64,000 nucleotides of DNA from JAAYCI01 sp964370295 (GCA_964370295.1 CAYJIR010000001.1:1-64000); one strand, 5' to 3'; counted from the stretch's first letter, positions 7,746-15,911 are shown. A program made the numbers and translations. Notes: generated from the sequence alone by a model not told the origin.

Positions 7746-9104
7746 CTATATGGATTCGCTTTCACCATCACTTGATTCTTCCGATGGGGGTAAAAGGCTT
7801 ACTAAGGCCCAGGCGATATAATGGTCCAATATAGGGTCGGTTTCGATATGGAGCCCATCTATATCTAAGCATAAACGTGTGCCGTCATCCGGCAAGACAT
7901 CCAGCTGGCTAAAAACCAAACCGCCCAGTGTGTCGTACTCTCGCTCTTCAGCCAAGTTGACTTGTAAAGCTTTTTCTACAACTTCGATGTCTGTGTCCCC
8001 TTGAATACGCCACAAATTCTCACTTAACTGCATAATTTCCGGTTCGTCCGGTACATCGAATTCGTCGTAGATATTGCCCACAATCTCTTCCAGCAAGTCT
8101 TCTAAGGTGACAAGCCCGGAAAAGCCACCATATTCGTCCATCACCATGGCCATATGGTCTTTATGCTGTTGCATTTCGCGCAAAAGACTATCTGCTTTTA
8201 AGGTTTCCGGCACAAATTGTGCAGGGCGTATCAATGCACGCACAGAAGCGTTTTGTCCACTTTGCAGACATAACAAGTAGCTGCGTGCGTTTAACACGCC
8301 TAAGATGGTGTCGAAGTTGCTTTCATACACAGGAAAACGTGACATGCCGCTGTTCTGTATGCACTCTAACACAGTGTCCACAGTGGCATCAACCTCGATG
8401 GCCACCACATCTGTGCGGTGGGTCATCACGTCACGGGCCAGGGTATCTTGCATATCAAACACATTTTCTATCATCTGTTTTTTTTCTTCTTCAATGGTGC
8501 CGTGCTCGCTTCCGGCGTCCATCATTAGGCGAATTTCCTCTTCGGTAATTGTGGCAAAATGATGTTCTTCTCGGATGCCGAACAAGCGGAGAAACAGGCT
8601 GGAAAAAAAGGATAGGATGGCCACAAAAGGACGCATTAAAGACGAAAAGATGTGAATGGGCCCCGCAGTGAATTTGGCCACGGCCTCGGGGCGATGCAAG
8701 GCAATTTGTTTTGGCACAAGAACCCCAAAAATCAAGGTAAAAAAAGACAATAAAAGCGTGATGATAAATAAACTGGCAATACGTATCACGGAGAATTGAT
8801 GATTGGCAAGGCTAAAGCCACGCACAATCCAGTTGGCCATGGGGTCGGCAAAGTTATACGAGGCGATGGCACTGGCCAAAAGCGTGCTTGTGGTGAGGCC
8901 AATTTGTATGCCGGCTAAAAACCGAGACGGATGCTGCACCAAATGTAAAAGCCGGGCAGCATATTTATCGCCCTGTTTTATCGCTTGGCGCAGCTTTGGG
9001 GGCTTAAGTTGCAAAACCGAAACCTCGGCGGCAGAAAAAAAGGCGTTGCACAGGATAAGTAGAAGCTGCAATAGTAGCAAAAGCATAATGGTTGAGCTAG
9101 TCAA
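7746..9104 (-). CDS. CNNM/HlyC-CorC family membrane protein with CBS pair
   Basis: This 452-residue protein has three parts: a DUF21/CNNM transmembrane domain (residues 1-190, ending in FFTLIFGVLVPKQIALHRPE), a CBS pair (about 215-335, with RDVMTHRTDV and MDEYGGFSGLVTLEDLLEEIVG) and a C-terminal CorC_HlyC domain (about 350-430). Relatives are implicated in magnesium or other divalent-cation transport, or in resistance, despite the hemolysin label. The TTG at 9104 is chosen because AGGAGG lies seven bases upstream. About 170 bp of structured leader with a possible 10-codon peptide precedes it (9142-9299), which suggests attenuation control. Its ion specificity is not visible. Confidence 0.88.
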   Translation of the reverse strand: MTSSTIMLLLLLQLLLILCNAFFSAAEVSVLQLKPPKLRQAIKQGDKYAARLLHLVQHPSRFLAGIQIGLTTSTLLASAIASYNFADPMANWIVRGFSLANHQFSVIRIASLFIITLLLSFFTLIFGVLVPKQIALHRPEAVAKFTAGPIHIFSSLMRPFVAILSFFSSLFLRLFGIREEHHFATITEEEIRLMMDAGSEHGTIEEEKKQMIENVFDMQDTLARDVMTHRTDVVAIEVDATVDTVLECIQNSGMSRFPVYESNFDTILGVLNARSYLLCLQSGQNASVRALIRPAQFVPETLKADSLLREMQQHKDHMAMVMDEYGGFSGLVTLEDLLEEIVGNIYDEFDVPDEPEIMQLSENLWRIQGDTDIEVVEKALQVNLAEEREYDTLGGLVFSQLDVLPDDGTRLCLDIDGLHIETDPILDHYIAWALVSLLPPSEESSDGESESI

Positions 9105-9141
9105 AATGGTTCCTCCTGTTTAAAGACAAATCAAGCAAAAT

Positions 9142-9179
9142 AAAGCATGGCCTTGTGCAAAATGCACAAACCATGCTTT
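9142..9179 (-). promoter_or_regulatory. Attenuator-like hairpin in the leader of the CNNM/HlyC gene
   Basis: On the minus strand AAAGCATGG pairs with CCATGCTTT and TTGTGC with GCACAA inside. A weak U-rich stretch (ATTTTGCTT) follows, 37 bp before the TTG start at 9104. It sits just after a short leader reading frame. That order (short peptide, stem, U-rich tract, gene) is what a translation-coupled attenuator looks like. An RNA-level role is inference. Confidence 0.5.
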
Positions 9180-9205
9180 GTTGGTTTGGTAATACGGCGG
9201 GCTGC

Positions 9206-9238
9206 CTACAACTGCCGTCGTCGTCCATAATGATACAT
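9206..9238 (-). CDS. Candidate 10-codon leader peptide (Arg-rich)
   Basis: On the minus strand AAAGGA lies four bases before an ATG that opens MYHYGRRRQL and then a TAG stop. The stop lies within a small stem (ACGGC/GCCGT). The attenuator-like hairpin at 9142-9179 follows 26 bp later. Three successive arginine codons (CGA CGA CGG) could slow ribosomes. A second ATG in another frame, starting MDDDG, runs through the hairpin and overlaps the downstream start; it has no clear ribosome site. The product, if any, would act in cis. Confidence 0.35.
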   Translation of the reverse strand: MYHYGRRRQL

Positions 9239-9271
9239 CGTGTCCTTTCTAATGGTCATTTTGCACCGATA

Positions 9272-9299
9272 AGTATAGAATAAAACATGGATGGGATAA
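9272..9299 (-). promoter_or_regulatory. Candidate promoter for the CNNM/HlyC transcript
   Basis: On the minus strand TTATCC (9294-9299), 16 bp and TATACT (9272-9277) form a plausible sigma-A promoter about 30 bp before the leader peptide ATG. The -35 match is weak. Confidence 0.4.
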
Positions 9300-9401
9300 T
9301 TACAAGAATAATTTTGGTAGAACACAAGGCTTTGAAAACAAAACTATAACCAAGCAAAAAGATTTAGTTTGGCATATTATACCCACAAGAGTAGGAAGCT
9401 G

Positions 9402-9866
9402 TCAAGATGTGATTTGTCCGTTTCTTGGATGTGCCCCCAGTTTTTGCAAAAAAAACTCGTGAAGTAAATCGCTGGAGATGATGGGTTCTCTTTGGCCAAA
9501 GGCTTCGCGCACAAAACGCAGGCAAAGGCCGGCGGGCTCGTCTGCATCAAAGGTAAGCAAATATAAGGTGTCGAGCACTTGGCCGCTGGCACGGTGTTCT
9601 TTTAAATGAAAATAATAGCCGCCTTGCGCCGTTGTTTCCAGTGTATAGCGAAATAAATCTTGTTCGTTTTCTTGCAACAAAAGCGCACGGCATGCGGCGG
9701 CATTTTTGTCGGGTATGGTATAGTAAAGGGTTTGTCTTTTTCCCTTTTTACCTCGATTTTTATTTTTTTTGCCTAGGTGGACAAACAAAAACAAAACGCC
9801 AATCAACAGCATAGCTGCCATTAAAAACTGCCAATCGAATAGGGAGGAAATGAGAGAGATGCTCAT
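9402..9866 (-). CDS. Single-span membrane protein, unknown function
   Basis: I do not recognise this 154-residue protein. A hydrophobic segment at about residues 12-31 (FLMAAMLLIGVLFLFVHLG) is followed by a strongly basic stretch (KKNKNRGKKGKRQ), so the remaining 110 residues should be cytoplasmic. The soluble part is mixed alpha/beta with no visible catalytic motif. The ATG overlaps the TGA of the preceding SGNH hydrolase gene (ATGA at 9863-9866) and has AGGGGGAA upstream, so the two form a coupled operon. The function may therefore relate to cell-surface modification, which is guilt by association only. Confidence 0.7.
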   Translation of the reverse strand: MSISLISSLFDWQFLMAAMLLIGVLFLFVHLGKKNKNRGKKGKRQTLYYTIPDKNAAACRALLLQENEQDLFRYTLETTAQGGYYFHLKEHRASGQVLDTLYLLTFDADEPAGLCLRFVREAFGQREPIISSDLLHEFFLQKLGAHPRNGQITS

Positions 9867-11248
9867 AAAAAGTTCCCCCTGCTATACTGTCGGTGGTGTG
9901 GGCTCGGGCGTGGGTTCGGGCGTGGGTGCGGGCGGGGGCGGGGGCTAGGGCGGCGGGGCGGGCGGCGGCAATATAAGTATTGGTATAGGCTGTATATATG
10001 TGTAGGTTCGGGCGTTGGTTCGGGTGTAGGCTCGGGCGTGGGTGCCACCGAGGAAGCAGGTGTGGGCACGGGAGTGGAGGACGGCACAGGTGCCGGCGTA
10101 GAGGAGGTGACGGTGGTTACGGTGCTGGTGGCGGAGCTGCTAGACGCAGTGCTTTGAGACCTGCTGGAAGAGGCGGTGACCGGTGCCGGTGTTTGAATGT
10201 GCTGCGGTACAGAATCAAGAGGTTTTGGGCGCACATCCTCGGTGATATAGCTATGGGTCCGGAAATAATCTATCATAGCCTCTGCACCGCTGCGCGTGAT
10301 GTGATAGCCGTCGCTGCTCATGAAATCGCTTTGGGCAAAGCCAGTATCTTCGTCTTTCAGTACTTCGCTCCAGTTTAAAAATTTATAGTCTTCCTCTTCT
10401 GCTAGTTCTGCCAGTTGAAAATTGTACACATCCACTTCGCTTTGGCTTAAGCTGGAGCTAGACGGATTGCGTGAAACCGGGGGAACGGCCCCAATGATGA
10501 TGTCGGCATAGGGGTAGCTTTCTTCAATCTGTTTTAAAAATTCGAGATAGGCTTCCGTGAAATCGTCCACGGGAGTAAAGCCGATGTTATTGGTTCCAAA
10601 AGTGATCACCACGCGGCGAGGTTGCACTATGGCAACGCTTTCTGCCATAGTGACATTATACATGCCGGAAAAAATGATATTGCGGTTATACAAGGCCCCC
10701 TGTATCGATTGCCCTACCACACCAATACCATTTTGTAAGTCCAGCCCTTGTTCTATGCCAAACTCGGCCAAACGCACCGTGTTGGAATCCCCTAAAAACA
10801 AGGTGTCTTCCACATAACTACGTCCGGCATCTTCTGTTTCTGCCAAAATAGTGCCTTGCAAAAGGTCTGTGGGCAAACTGTGGGCTTCTTGGTCATAATC
10901 TTCGTTGGCTAAATTTAGTGTTTGCGAAGAGGAAGAGACGGCCGTTGTAGGGGTTTGTTGACATCCCGGCAAAACAAGAGCCACAATCAGCAGCACCAAC
11001 AATATAGCAATGCAACTTAAGAGCAATAAAAAAACAGCCAAGTTTTTTTTATCTAATTTTCCACTGGGAAGAAAGAGAAAATTGCTAAAGCCACTATTGG
11101 TTTTTGTTGCAGGACGTGTATTTTTAGAGGGTGAATTTTTAGAAGACGGAGGGGGATTGGTGGCTTTTTTGCCTGCATTTGTGGTGCCGGATGGTTCGGA
11201 TGTTTTCGGTTTATCTTTTTTTGGTTTACCCATTTTTTCAAACTGCAC
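9863..11248 (-). CDS. Membrane-anchored SGNH/GDSL hydrolase with low-complexity C-terminal tail
   Basis: This 461-residue protein has a Lys/Pro/Ser-rich cytoplasmic N-terminus (1-65) and one membrane anchor (about 68-95). An extracellular SGNH hydrolase domain (about 145-330) follows, with block I FLGDSNTVR, block III TFGTNNIG and block V DGYHIT supplying Ser, Asn and Asp-x-x-His. Such domains often act as esterases or acyltransferases on polysaccharides or cell wall. After residue 350 it turns to Ser/Thr/Pro repeats ending in PTPEPTPEPT. The last 45 residues become Arg/Pro-rich and look out of frame: another frame continues the Pro/Glu/Thr repeat to a stop at 9882 (see findings). The start is GTG with AGAGG upstream. 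Confidence 0.8.
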   Translation of the reverse strand: MQFEKMGKPKKDKPKTSEPSGTTNAGKKATNPPPSSKNSPSKNTRPATKTNSGFSNFLFLPSGKLDKKNLAVFLLLLSCIAILLVLLIVALVLPGCQQTPTTAVSSSSQTLNLANEDYDQEAHSLPTDLLQGTILAETEDAGRSYVEDTLFLGDSNTVRLAEFGIEQGLDLQNGIGVVGQSIQGALYNRNIIFSGMYNVTMAESVAIVQPRRVVITFGTNNIGFTPVDDFTEAYLEFLKQIEESYPYADIIIGAVPPVSRNPSSSSLSQSEVDVYNFQLAELAEEEDYKFLNWSEVLKDEDTGFAQSDFMSSDGYHITRSGAEAMIDYFRTHSYITEDVRPKPLDSVPQHIQTPAPVTASSSRSQSTASSSSATSTVTTVTSSTPAPVPSSTPVPTPASSVAPTPEPTPEPTPEPTHIYSLYQYLYCRRPPRRPSPRPRPHPRPNPRPSPHHRQYSRGNFL

Positions 11249-11390
11249 GGTTATGCTACCTCTTTAGAACCGGGTCTACCGGTTATTTGTAATATAAAAA
11301 GCGAAACGGACGAATTCTATAAAAAACATAGTTTTCATGGAATTATCACACCCAATTTGGTAAGATAAACAAGAAGTGAGATTAGAATCT

Positions 11391-11418
11391 TTGTCATTAT
11401 ACTTGATTTTGCTATAAA
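11391..11418 (+). promoter_or_regulatory. Candidate promoter for the VTT-domain gene
   Basis: TTGTCA (11391-11396), a 16-bp spacer and TATAAA (11413-11418) lie about 48 bp before the start codon of the next gene. Confidence 0.45.
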
Positions 11419-11465
11419 AGTCTACCATGAGCAAAAGTGAAAATAATCCATAGAAAAGGGGAGAC

Positions 11466-12173
11466 ATGAAAGAAAGTAAAAAGGATATAATAAGGATACT
11501 TATTTTAGGTGGCCTGTTTGTGGCTGCTATGGCGCTGGTGAGTTTTTTGGTTTGGCCTTATATTTCTTTGTTGGAAGATCCGGTTGCTGTGGCACAGTTT
11601 GAAGCGTATGTAAAGTCGTTTGGCGTCTTTGGTGTTTTGATTGTGTTTCTTATGCAGGTGCTACAAATCATCATCGCGTTTTTGCCGGGGGAGGCCATAG
11701 AGCTTTTAGCAGGGATTTTGTATGGGGGGGTTGGCGGCTTCGCCATATGTTTGTTAGGATGTGTTGCGGCCAGCAGTTTGGTGTTTTGGCTTACCAGACG
11801 TTTTGGTGTGCGTCTTGTCAATCGTTTCTTTTCTAAAAAGAAATTGGAGAATTTTCATTTTCTGCAAGAATCAAACAAACTGGATGTTACCGTGTTTTTA
11901 TTGTTTTTGCTGCCGGGCACCCCCAAAGACTTACTTACTTATGTGGTGGGTTTAAGCAGAATGCATATGTTGCGTTTTTTGGTGCTGTCTACCTTGGCAC
12001 GGGTGCCTAGCATTGCAAGTTCTACATTTTTGGGATCTGCTGTGATACAAGGGGAATGGGTGCAAGCAGCGGTGTTGTTTGGCCTTACAGCGGCCATTGG
12101 ACTGGTGGGCATATTAGGACGTGAGAAAATTTTACATTGGGCAAAACAGATGTCAAAACGGCGAAAAAAATAG
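11466..12173 (+). CDS. VTT-domain (TVP38/TMEM64, DedA-related) membrane protein
   Basis: This is a 235-residue polytopic membrane protein of the TVP38/TMEM64 (SNARE-associated Golgi, VTT) family. The family core is visible: PGEAIELLAGILYGGVGGFAI near residue 75, a central region RRFGVRLVNRFFSKKKLE, and LFLLPGTPKDLLTYVVGLSRM near 145-165. These are re-entrant and glycine/proline features of DedA-type proteins, several of which are now linked to lipid scrambling or flipping. The ATG has AAGGGGAGA directly upstream. It is likely monocistronic, as a new promoter lies before the next gene. The transported lipid, if any, is unknown. Confidence 0.88.
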   Translation: MKESKKDIIRILILGGLFVAAMALVSFLVWPYISLLEDPVAVAQFEAYVKSFGVFGVLIVFLMQVLQIIIAFLPGEAIELLAGILYGGVGGFAICLLGCVAASSLVFWLTRRFGVRLVNRFFSKKKLENFHFLQESNKLDVTVFLLFLLPGTPKDLLTYVVGLSRMHMLRFLVLSTLARVPSIASSTFLGSAVIQGEWVQAAVLFGLTAAIGLVGILGREKILHWAKQMSKRRKK

Positions 12174-12212
12174 AAGTATTGAAATATAAATTTGCGTGTG
12201 TTTATTTTATGC

Positions 12213-12218
12213 TATACT
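12213..12218 (+). promoter_or_regulatory. Extended -10 element before the Crh-like gene
   Basis: TGCTATACT contains a consensus -10 (TATACT, 12213-12218) with an extended TG, about 37 bp before the GTG start. A weak -35 (TTGCGT) lies 15 bp upstream. Confidence 0.45.
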
Positions 12219-12254
12219 AAAAATACAATTGTAAAGCAAGGGGGAGGACTTGTG

Positions 12255-12485
12255 GTGAAAACGATGTATGTGTCTTTGAAAACCGCTGCAGATGTACAGG
12301 CATTTGTGGGGGCAATAACCCAACTGGACGGACAGTTTGATTTTGTGATTGGAGACTATATCTTGGATGCTAAAAGCTTGATGGGCGTGTTGACGCTGGA
12401 TAGAAGCGAATCCTTGCGCTTAGATATACATGGTGACATAGAGATTGCACAGAAAGTTTTGCAACCATTTTTAATAGAAGAGTAA
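12255..12485 (+). CDS. HPr-like protein without the phosphorylatable histidine (Crh-like)
   Basis: This 76-residue HPr-fold protein has the regulatory-site segment of HPr (AKSLMGVLTLD), with Ser41 at the position of HPr Ser46. It lacks the active-site His15 segment: the first loop reads SLKTAADVQAF. That combination is the hallmark of Crh in Bacillus subtilis, a regulator that cannot carry PTS phosphate but can be phosphorylated on serine. Two adjacent GTG codons (12252, 12255) follow GGGGGAGG; I prefer 12255 for its seven-base spacing. It is 23 bp upstream of methylglyoxal synthase, and in B. subtilis unphosphorylated Crh binds and inhibits that same enzyme. The functional link here is inferred. 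Confidence 0.78.
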   Translation: MKTMYVSLKTAADVQAFVGAITQLDGQFDFVIGDYILDAKSLMGVLTLDRSESLRLDIHGDIEIAQKVLQPFLIEE

Positions 12486-12508
12486 ACAGATAAAGCTGGA
12501 GGAAAACC

Positions 12509-12979
12509 ATGGAAAAAGAATATGTAACCTTAACAATAGGAAAACAAAAAAACATCGCCTTGATTGCACATGATGGAAAAAAGAAGGAATTACTATCTTG
12601 GTGTGAAGAAAACAAAGAAATTTTACAAAAGCATTTTTTAAGTGGCACCGGCACCACTGCACGCATGATAACAGAAAAAACGGGCTTGCCTGTGCGTGGT
12701 TACAATAGTGGCCCGCTTGGTGGGGATCAACAAATAGGGGCGAAAATTGTGGAGGGCCAAATAGATTGTTTGGTGTTTTTTTCGGATCCGCTAACGGCCC
12801 AACCACACGACCCGGATGTGAAGGCTTTGCTACGTATCGCGTTGGTGTATGATATTCCCATTGCAACCAATCGTGCTTCGGCCGATTTTATGATAACCTC
12901 CTCTCGCATGTTGGAAGAATATCCGCATCAGGTGGAAAATTTCCATAAAACGGTTCAAGATAGGGCAGATAGCTTATAG
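12509..12979 (+). CDS. mgsA: Methylglyoxal synthase
   Basis: This 156-residue cytosolic enzyme converts dihydroxyacetone phosphate to methylglyoxal and phosphate, a bypass of lower glycolysis used when phosphate is short. The diagnostic motifs are clear: IALIAHDGKK, the phosphate loop SGTGTTARMI near residue 50, the catalytic Asp in GPLGGDQQIGA near 75, FFSDPLTAQPHDPDVKALLR and the ending NRASADFMI. GGAGG precedes the ATG. It forms an operon with the upstream Crh-like gene (23 bp gap) and perhaps with nagA downstream. Length is normal for the family. Confidence 0.96.
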   Translation: MEKEYVTLTIGKQKNIALIAHDGKKKELLSWCEENKEILQKHFLSGTGTTARMITEKTGLPVRGYNSGPLGGDQQIGAKIVEGQIDCLVFFSDPLTAQPHDPDVKALLRIALVYDIPIATNRASADFMITSSRMLEEYPHQVENFHKTVQDRADSL

Positions 12980-13072
12980 GTGTGGGCATGGCCATGGAAG
13001 TGTGGCTGTGTTTTTTGTTGTGCGGGAATGCACTTTGGCAGTAGGATTGCTTTGGAAAGCGAGGCCGTGCGA

Positions 13073-14221
13073 ATGCAGCTGAATCAAGCACAGGTTTTTG
13101 ATGAAAAAAAAGGGTTTGTAAAGCGAGATATCTGTATTTTAGGCGAGCGAATTGTGGCCCATAGTCAAGGCGAGGCGATTTCTTTAGAAGGATGCTATAT
13201 TATACCCACCCTGAGCGATTTGCATGTGCATGGATGTGTGGGTGCCGACGTGGCTGATGCTTCATCCCGGGGGCTTTCTGCCATGGCGAAATACCAATTA
13301 TCGCGTGGAATAGCACGGTTTTTGCCGGCGGTAACCGCTTTGCAAAAGGAGCAACTTGTGCAAGTGTGCACCACGGTGTCGACCTATCAAAAAGAGGAAA
13401 AAGCCGAAGCAGAAGTGTTGGGGCTTTATATAGAAGGGCTCTTTTTGAATGAGGAAAAAGCCGGCGCCCAACAGGCACAATTTTTTTGTGAGCCCAATAG
13501 GCAACTGCTGCAAGATTTACAAAATCATGCCAACGGGTGCATTCGCATAGTGGCAGTGGCTCCCGAATTATCGGGGGCACTCGACTTTATTTGCGAAGTG
13601 AAAGAAGAAGTGAGGATAACGCTGGCACACAGTGCATGTAATTATGAACAGGCACTGGCGGCCTTTGCAGCCGGAGCCTCACAGGTGACGCACCTTTTTA
13701 ATGCAATGTCGCCTTTTTTACACAGAGATCCGGGGCTTGTGGGCGCTGCGGCCGACAGTGATTGCTATGTAGAGCTCATTTGCGACGGCGTGCATATCCA
13801 CCCCGCTGTGGTGAGGGCTGTTTTTCGATTATTTGGGGCACAACGAATCATTTTGGTAAGTGACTCTATGCGGGGCACGGCAATGCCAAGTGGCCGGTAT
13901 ACACTGGGTGGGCAAGTGGTAAACGTGCAAGAGGGACGCGTTGTTCTATCCGACGGGACCTTAGCAGGGTCTAGCTCGGATTTGATGGATTGTCTGCGTG
14001 TGGCCGTAACTTTTGGAATTCCTTTGCACGAAGCCGTAATGGCCGCGGCCATAAATCCGGCTAAAGCATTGGGCTTGCACCCGAAACAGGGTTTTTTGCA
14101 GATTGGTGAAGTGGCCAATCTGGTTGTGCTGAATAAGGATTTTTCTTTACATAGTGTGTACTTTAGAGGAAGACGAATGGAGGCACTAACAAAAGTGGGT
14201 AGATGGGAAAATGCAAAATAG
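13073..14221 (+). CDS. nagA: N-acetylglucosamine-6-phosphate deacetylase
   Basis: This 382-residue amidohydrolase should remove acetate from GlcNAc-6-phosphate in amino-sugar and cell-wall recycling. Visible features are the metal site DLHVHGCVG, the metal-binding Glu in LYIEGLF, the histidines in THLFNAMSPFLHRDPG (substrate and metal binding), the catalytic Asp in ILVSDSMRG and the C-terminal beta strand of a composite domain (GEVANLVVLNKDFSL). The ATG at 13073 is chosen by family length; the ribosome site is weak (GCGAGG) and an extension to 12980 is open but has no homologous look. No nagB follows in this window. Confidence 0.9.
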   Translation: MQLNQAQVFDEKKGFVKRDICILGERIVAHSQGEAISLEGCYIIPTLSDLHVHGCVGADVADASSRGLSAMAKYQLSRGIARFLPAVTALQKEQLVQVCTTVSTYQKEEKAEAEVLGLYIEGLFLNEEKAGAQQAQFFCEPNRQLLQDLQNHANGCIRIVAVAPELSGALDFICEVKEEVRITLAHSACNYEQALAAFAAGASQVTHLFNAMSPFLHRDPGLVGAAADSDCYVELICDGVHIHPAVVRAVFRLFGAQRIILVSDSMRGTAMPSGRYTLGGQVVNVQEGRVVLSDGTLAGSSSDLMDCLRVAVTFGIPLHEAVMAAAINPAKALGLHPKQGFLQIGEVANLVVLNKDFSLHSVYFRGRRMEALTKVGRWENAK

Positions 14222-14351
14222 GGTTTTAAAAGGGCGTCTTTTTAAAAATAAAATTGTGGCTATGCATGGGGAAGGATTTGACTTTTTGGAAGAAAAGAGT
14301 ATAATATAAAAAGGTTTTTCGAAAAAATTTATGAAAATGGGGGCATTGGTT

Positions 14352-14684
14352 ATGGAACAGAGATCTATTTCTACTAGTATTATCTTATCTATTGTAACTT
14401 GTGGCATTTATACATTATTTTGGATGTATAAACTGAACGAAGCAGCCGTGCAAAACAATCCAAAGGTGTGGGACAAAAGCGGTGGCATGATGATTTTGCT
14501 TTGCTTTGTCACTTGTGGCATTTACGCTTATTATTGGTACTATAATATGGGCAAGGCCTATGAACCACTTTTGGGCGAAGACAAGAGCACAACATTTTTG
14601 CTCTTCTGCTTCATTCCCTATGCGGGCGTATACTTCAACTTGGCCACCATCCAAGGCGCTATCAATGCCAGAGTGGGCGGCTAG
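14352..14684 (+). CDS. DUF4234 small membrane protein
   Basis: This is a 110-residue protein with three hydrophobic segments. It carries the DUF4234 pattern: a repeated TCGIY motif at the end of the first two membrane segments (SIVTCGIYTLFWMYKLNE and LLCFVTCGIYAYYWYYNMG), both followed by aromatic residues. Its function is unknown across the family. GGGGGC precedes the ATG at 14352; the ATG 21 bp upstream has no site. A strong terminator closes the gene. Confidence 0.85.
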   Translation: MEQRSISTSIILSIVTCGIYTLFWMYKLNEAAVQNNPKVWDKSGGMMILLCFVTCGIYAYYWYYNMGKAYEPLLGEDKSTTFLLFCFIPYAGVYFNLATIQGAINARVGG

Positions 14685-14717
14685 TTACAGAACTTGCCGG
14701 TGTAGCATAAAATGGTT

Positions 14718-14749
14718 AAAACCACGGGGTTATCCTCGTGGTTTTTTTA
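14718..14749 (+). terminator. Intrinsic terminator after the DUF4234 gene
   Basis: AACCACGGGG and TCCTCGTGGTT form a stem with a short loop, followed by seven T. Confidence 0.88.
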
Positions 14750-14818
14750 TGTGGGGAAAGTATAGAGAAACAAATTTTGTAAAAAGTGGAAAAAAACAAT
14801 AAAAATGACGACGGCGAC

Positions 14819-14848
14819 TTGAAATTTTCTACCTTGTAGTGGTATGAT
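14819..14848 (+). promoter_or_regulatory. Promoter for the DHH phosphoesterase gene
   Basis: TTGAAA (14819-14824), an 18-bp spacer and TATGAT (14843-14848) lie about 77 bp before the ATG. Confidence 0.55.
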
Positions 14849-14924
14849 TAAAATTAAGATAGAATCAGGGCGGTATGAAAAATGGAACAGCGCCTAAATG
14901 AGCTGAATAAAGAGAGGTAAGAAC

Positions 14925-15848
14925 ATGCGTTTGGTAACAAGATCGGATTTTGATGGTTTGGCCTGTGCCGTATTTTTAAAAGAAGCCGGCGTGGTGGACA
15001 GCTACCAATTTGTACATCCAAAAGATTTGCAGGATGGGGCGTTTGAAACCAATGAAAACGACTGCTTGGCAAATGTACCTTTTGTGGAAGGGTGCGGCCT
15101 TTGGTTCGACCATCATTCCAGCGAAAAAGAGCGCGATTTGCACAAAGGTAAATATAAGGGAGACAGCAGGCCTTGCCCCAGTGCGGCCCATATTGTATAC
15201 GACTATTATGGCGGCGAAGAGCGTTTCCCAAATTTTGGCGCTCTGCTACAAGCAGTTGACAAGGTGGATTCGGCCAATTTAACGGCCGACGAAATATTAA
15301 ACCCTAAAGATTGGGTTTTATTGGGGTTCTTGATGGACCCGCGTACAGGCCTTGGGCGTTTCCGTAATTTCCGTATTAGCAACTATCAATTGATGATGGA
15401 GCTTATTGATTGGTGCCGAACGATGGATATTGAGGAAATTTTAAATTTGCCGGATGTAAAAGAACGTGTGGAGTTGTATCACGAGCAAAGTGCTCTTTTT
15501 AAAGAGATGGTGTGTGCACACACACAGGTGCGTGGCAAGGTGATTATTTCCGATTTGCGTGGCCTGGAAACCATTTATACGGGCAACCGATTTATGATAT
15601 ACAGCCTGTATCAAGAACAAAATATTTCGGCATGGATAGTGTCTGGTCGTGGCGGACAAGGTTGTTCTGTGGCGGTAGGACACAGTGTGCTGAACAGAAC
15701 GAGCAAAGTGAATGTAGGCGCGTTGATGCTGAAATATGGTGGCGGTGGCCACGATGTGGTGGGAACTTGCCAATTTCCGGACGAAACCATGAGTGAACAA
15801 GTGGAAAAACTGTTGGACGAGTTGGTGACGTTAAGCGAAAAAGAATAG
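14925..15848 (+). CDS. DHH/DHHA1-family phosphoesterase
   Basis: This 307-residue protein has the DHH phosphoesterase motifs in order: RSDFDGLAC (motif I), the DHH triad itself in LWFDHHSSEK near residue 66, a QAVDKVDSANL segment near 115, and a C-terminal DHHA1-type GGGGHDVVGTCQF near 285. The family cleaves phosphodiesters or pyrophosphates such as nanoRNA, cyclic dinucleotides or polyphosphate. The local substrate cannot be read from the sequence. AGAGAGG precedes the ATG. It stands alone between its own promoter and a terminator. Confidence 0.87.
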   Translation: MRLVTRSDFDGLACAVFLKEAGVVDSYQFVHPKDLQDGAFETNENDCLANVPFVEGCGLWFDHHSSEKERDLHKGKYKGDSRPCPSAAHIVYDYYGGEERFPNFGALLQAVDKVDSANLTADEILNPKDWVLLGFLMDPRTGLGRFRNFRISNYQLMMELIDWCRTMDIEEILNLPDVKERVELYHEQSALFKEMVCAHTQVRGKVIISDLRGLETIYTGNRFMIYSLYQEQNISAWIVSGRGGQGCSVAVGHSVLNRTSKVNVGALMLKYGGGGHDVVGTCQFPDETMSEQVEKLLDELVTLSEKE

Positions 15849-15880
15849 GGCATTTTTGAAAACCCCAGAATATAGTGAAT

Positions 15881-15911
15881 AAGTACCCCTCGGCTTAGCC
15901 GAGGGGTACTT
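15881..15911. terminator. Bidirectional terminator
   Basis: AAGTACCCCTCGGC and GCCGAGGGGTACTT form a perfect 14-bp stem between the convergent DHH and iscR genes. Confidence 0.9.

Noticed and set aside
9998..10378. 126-codon Gly/Arg-rich frame on the plus strand
   Set aside because: It is antisense to the Ser/Thr/Pro tail of the SGNH hydrolase; its composition only mirrors that low-complexity sequence.
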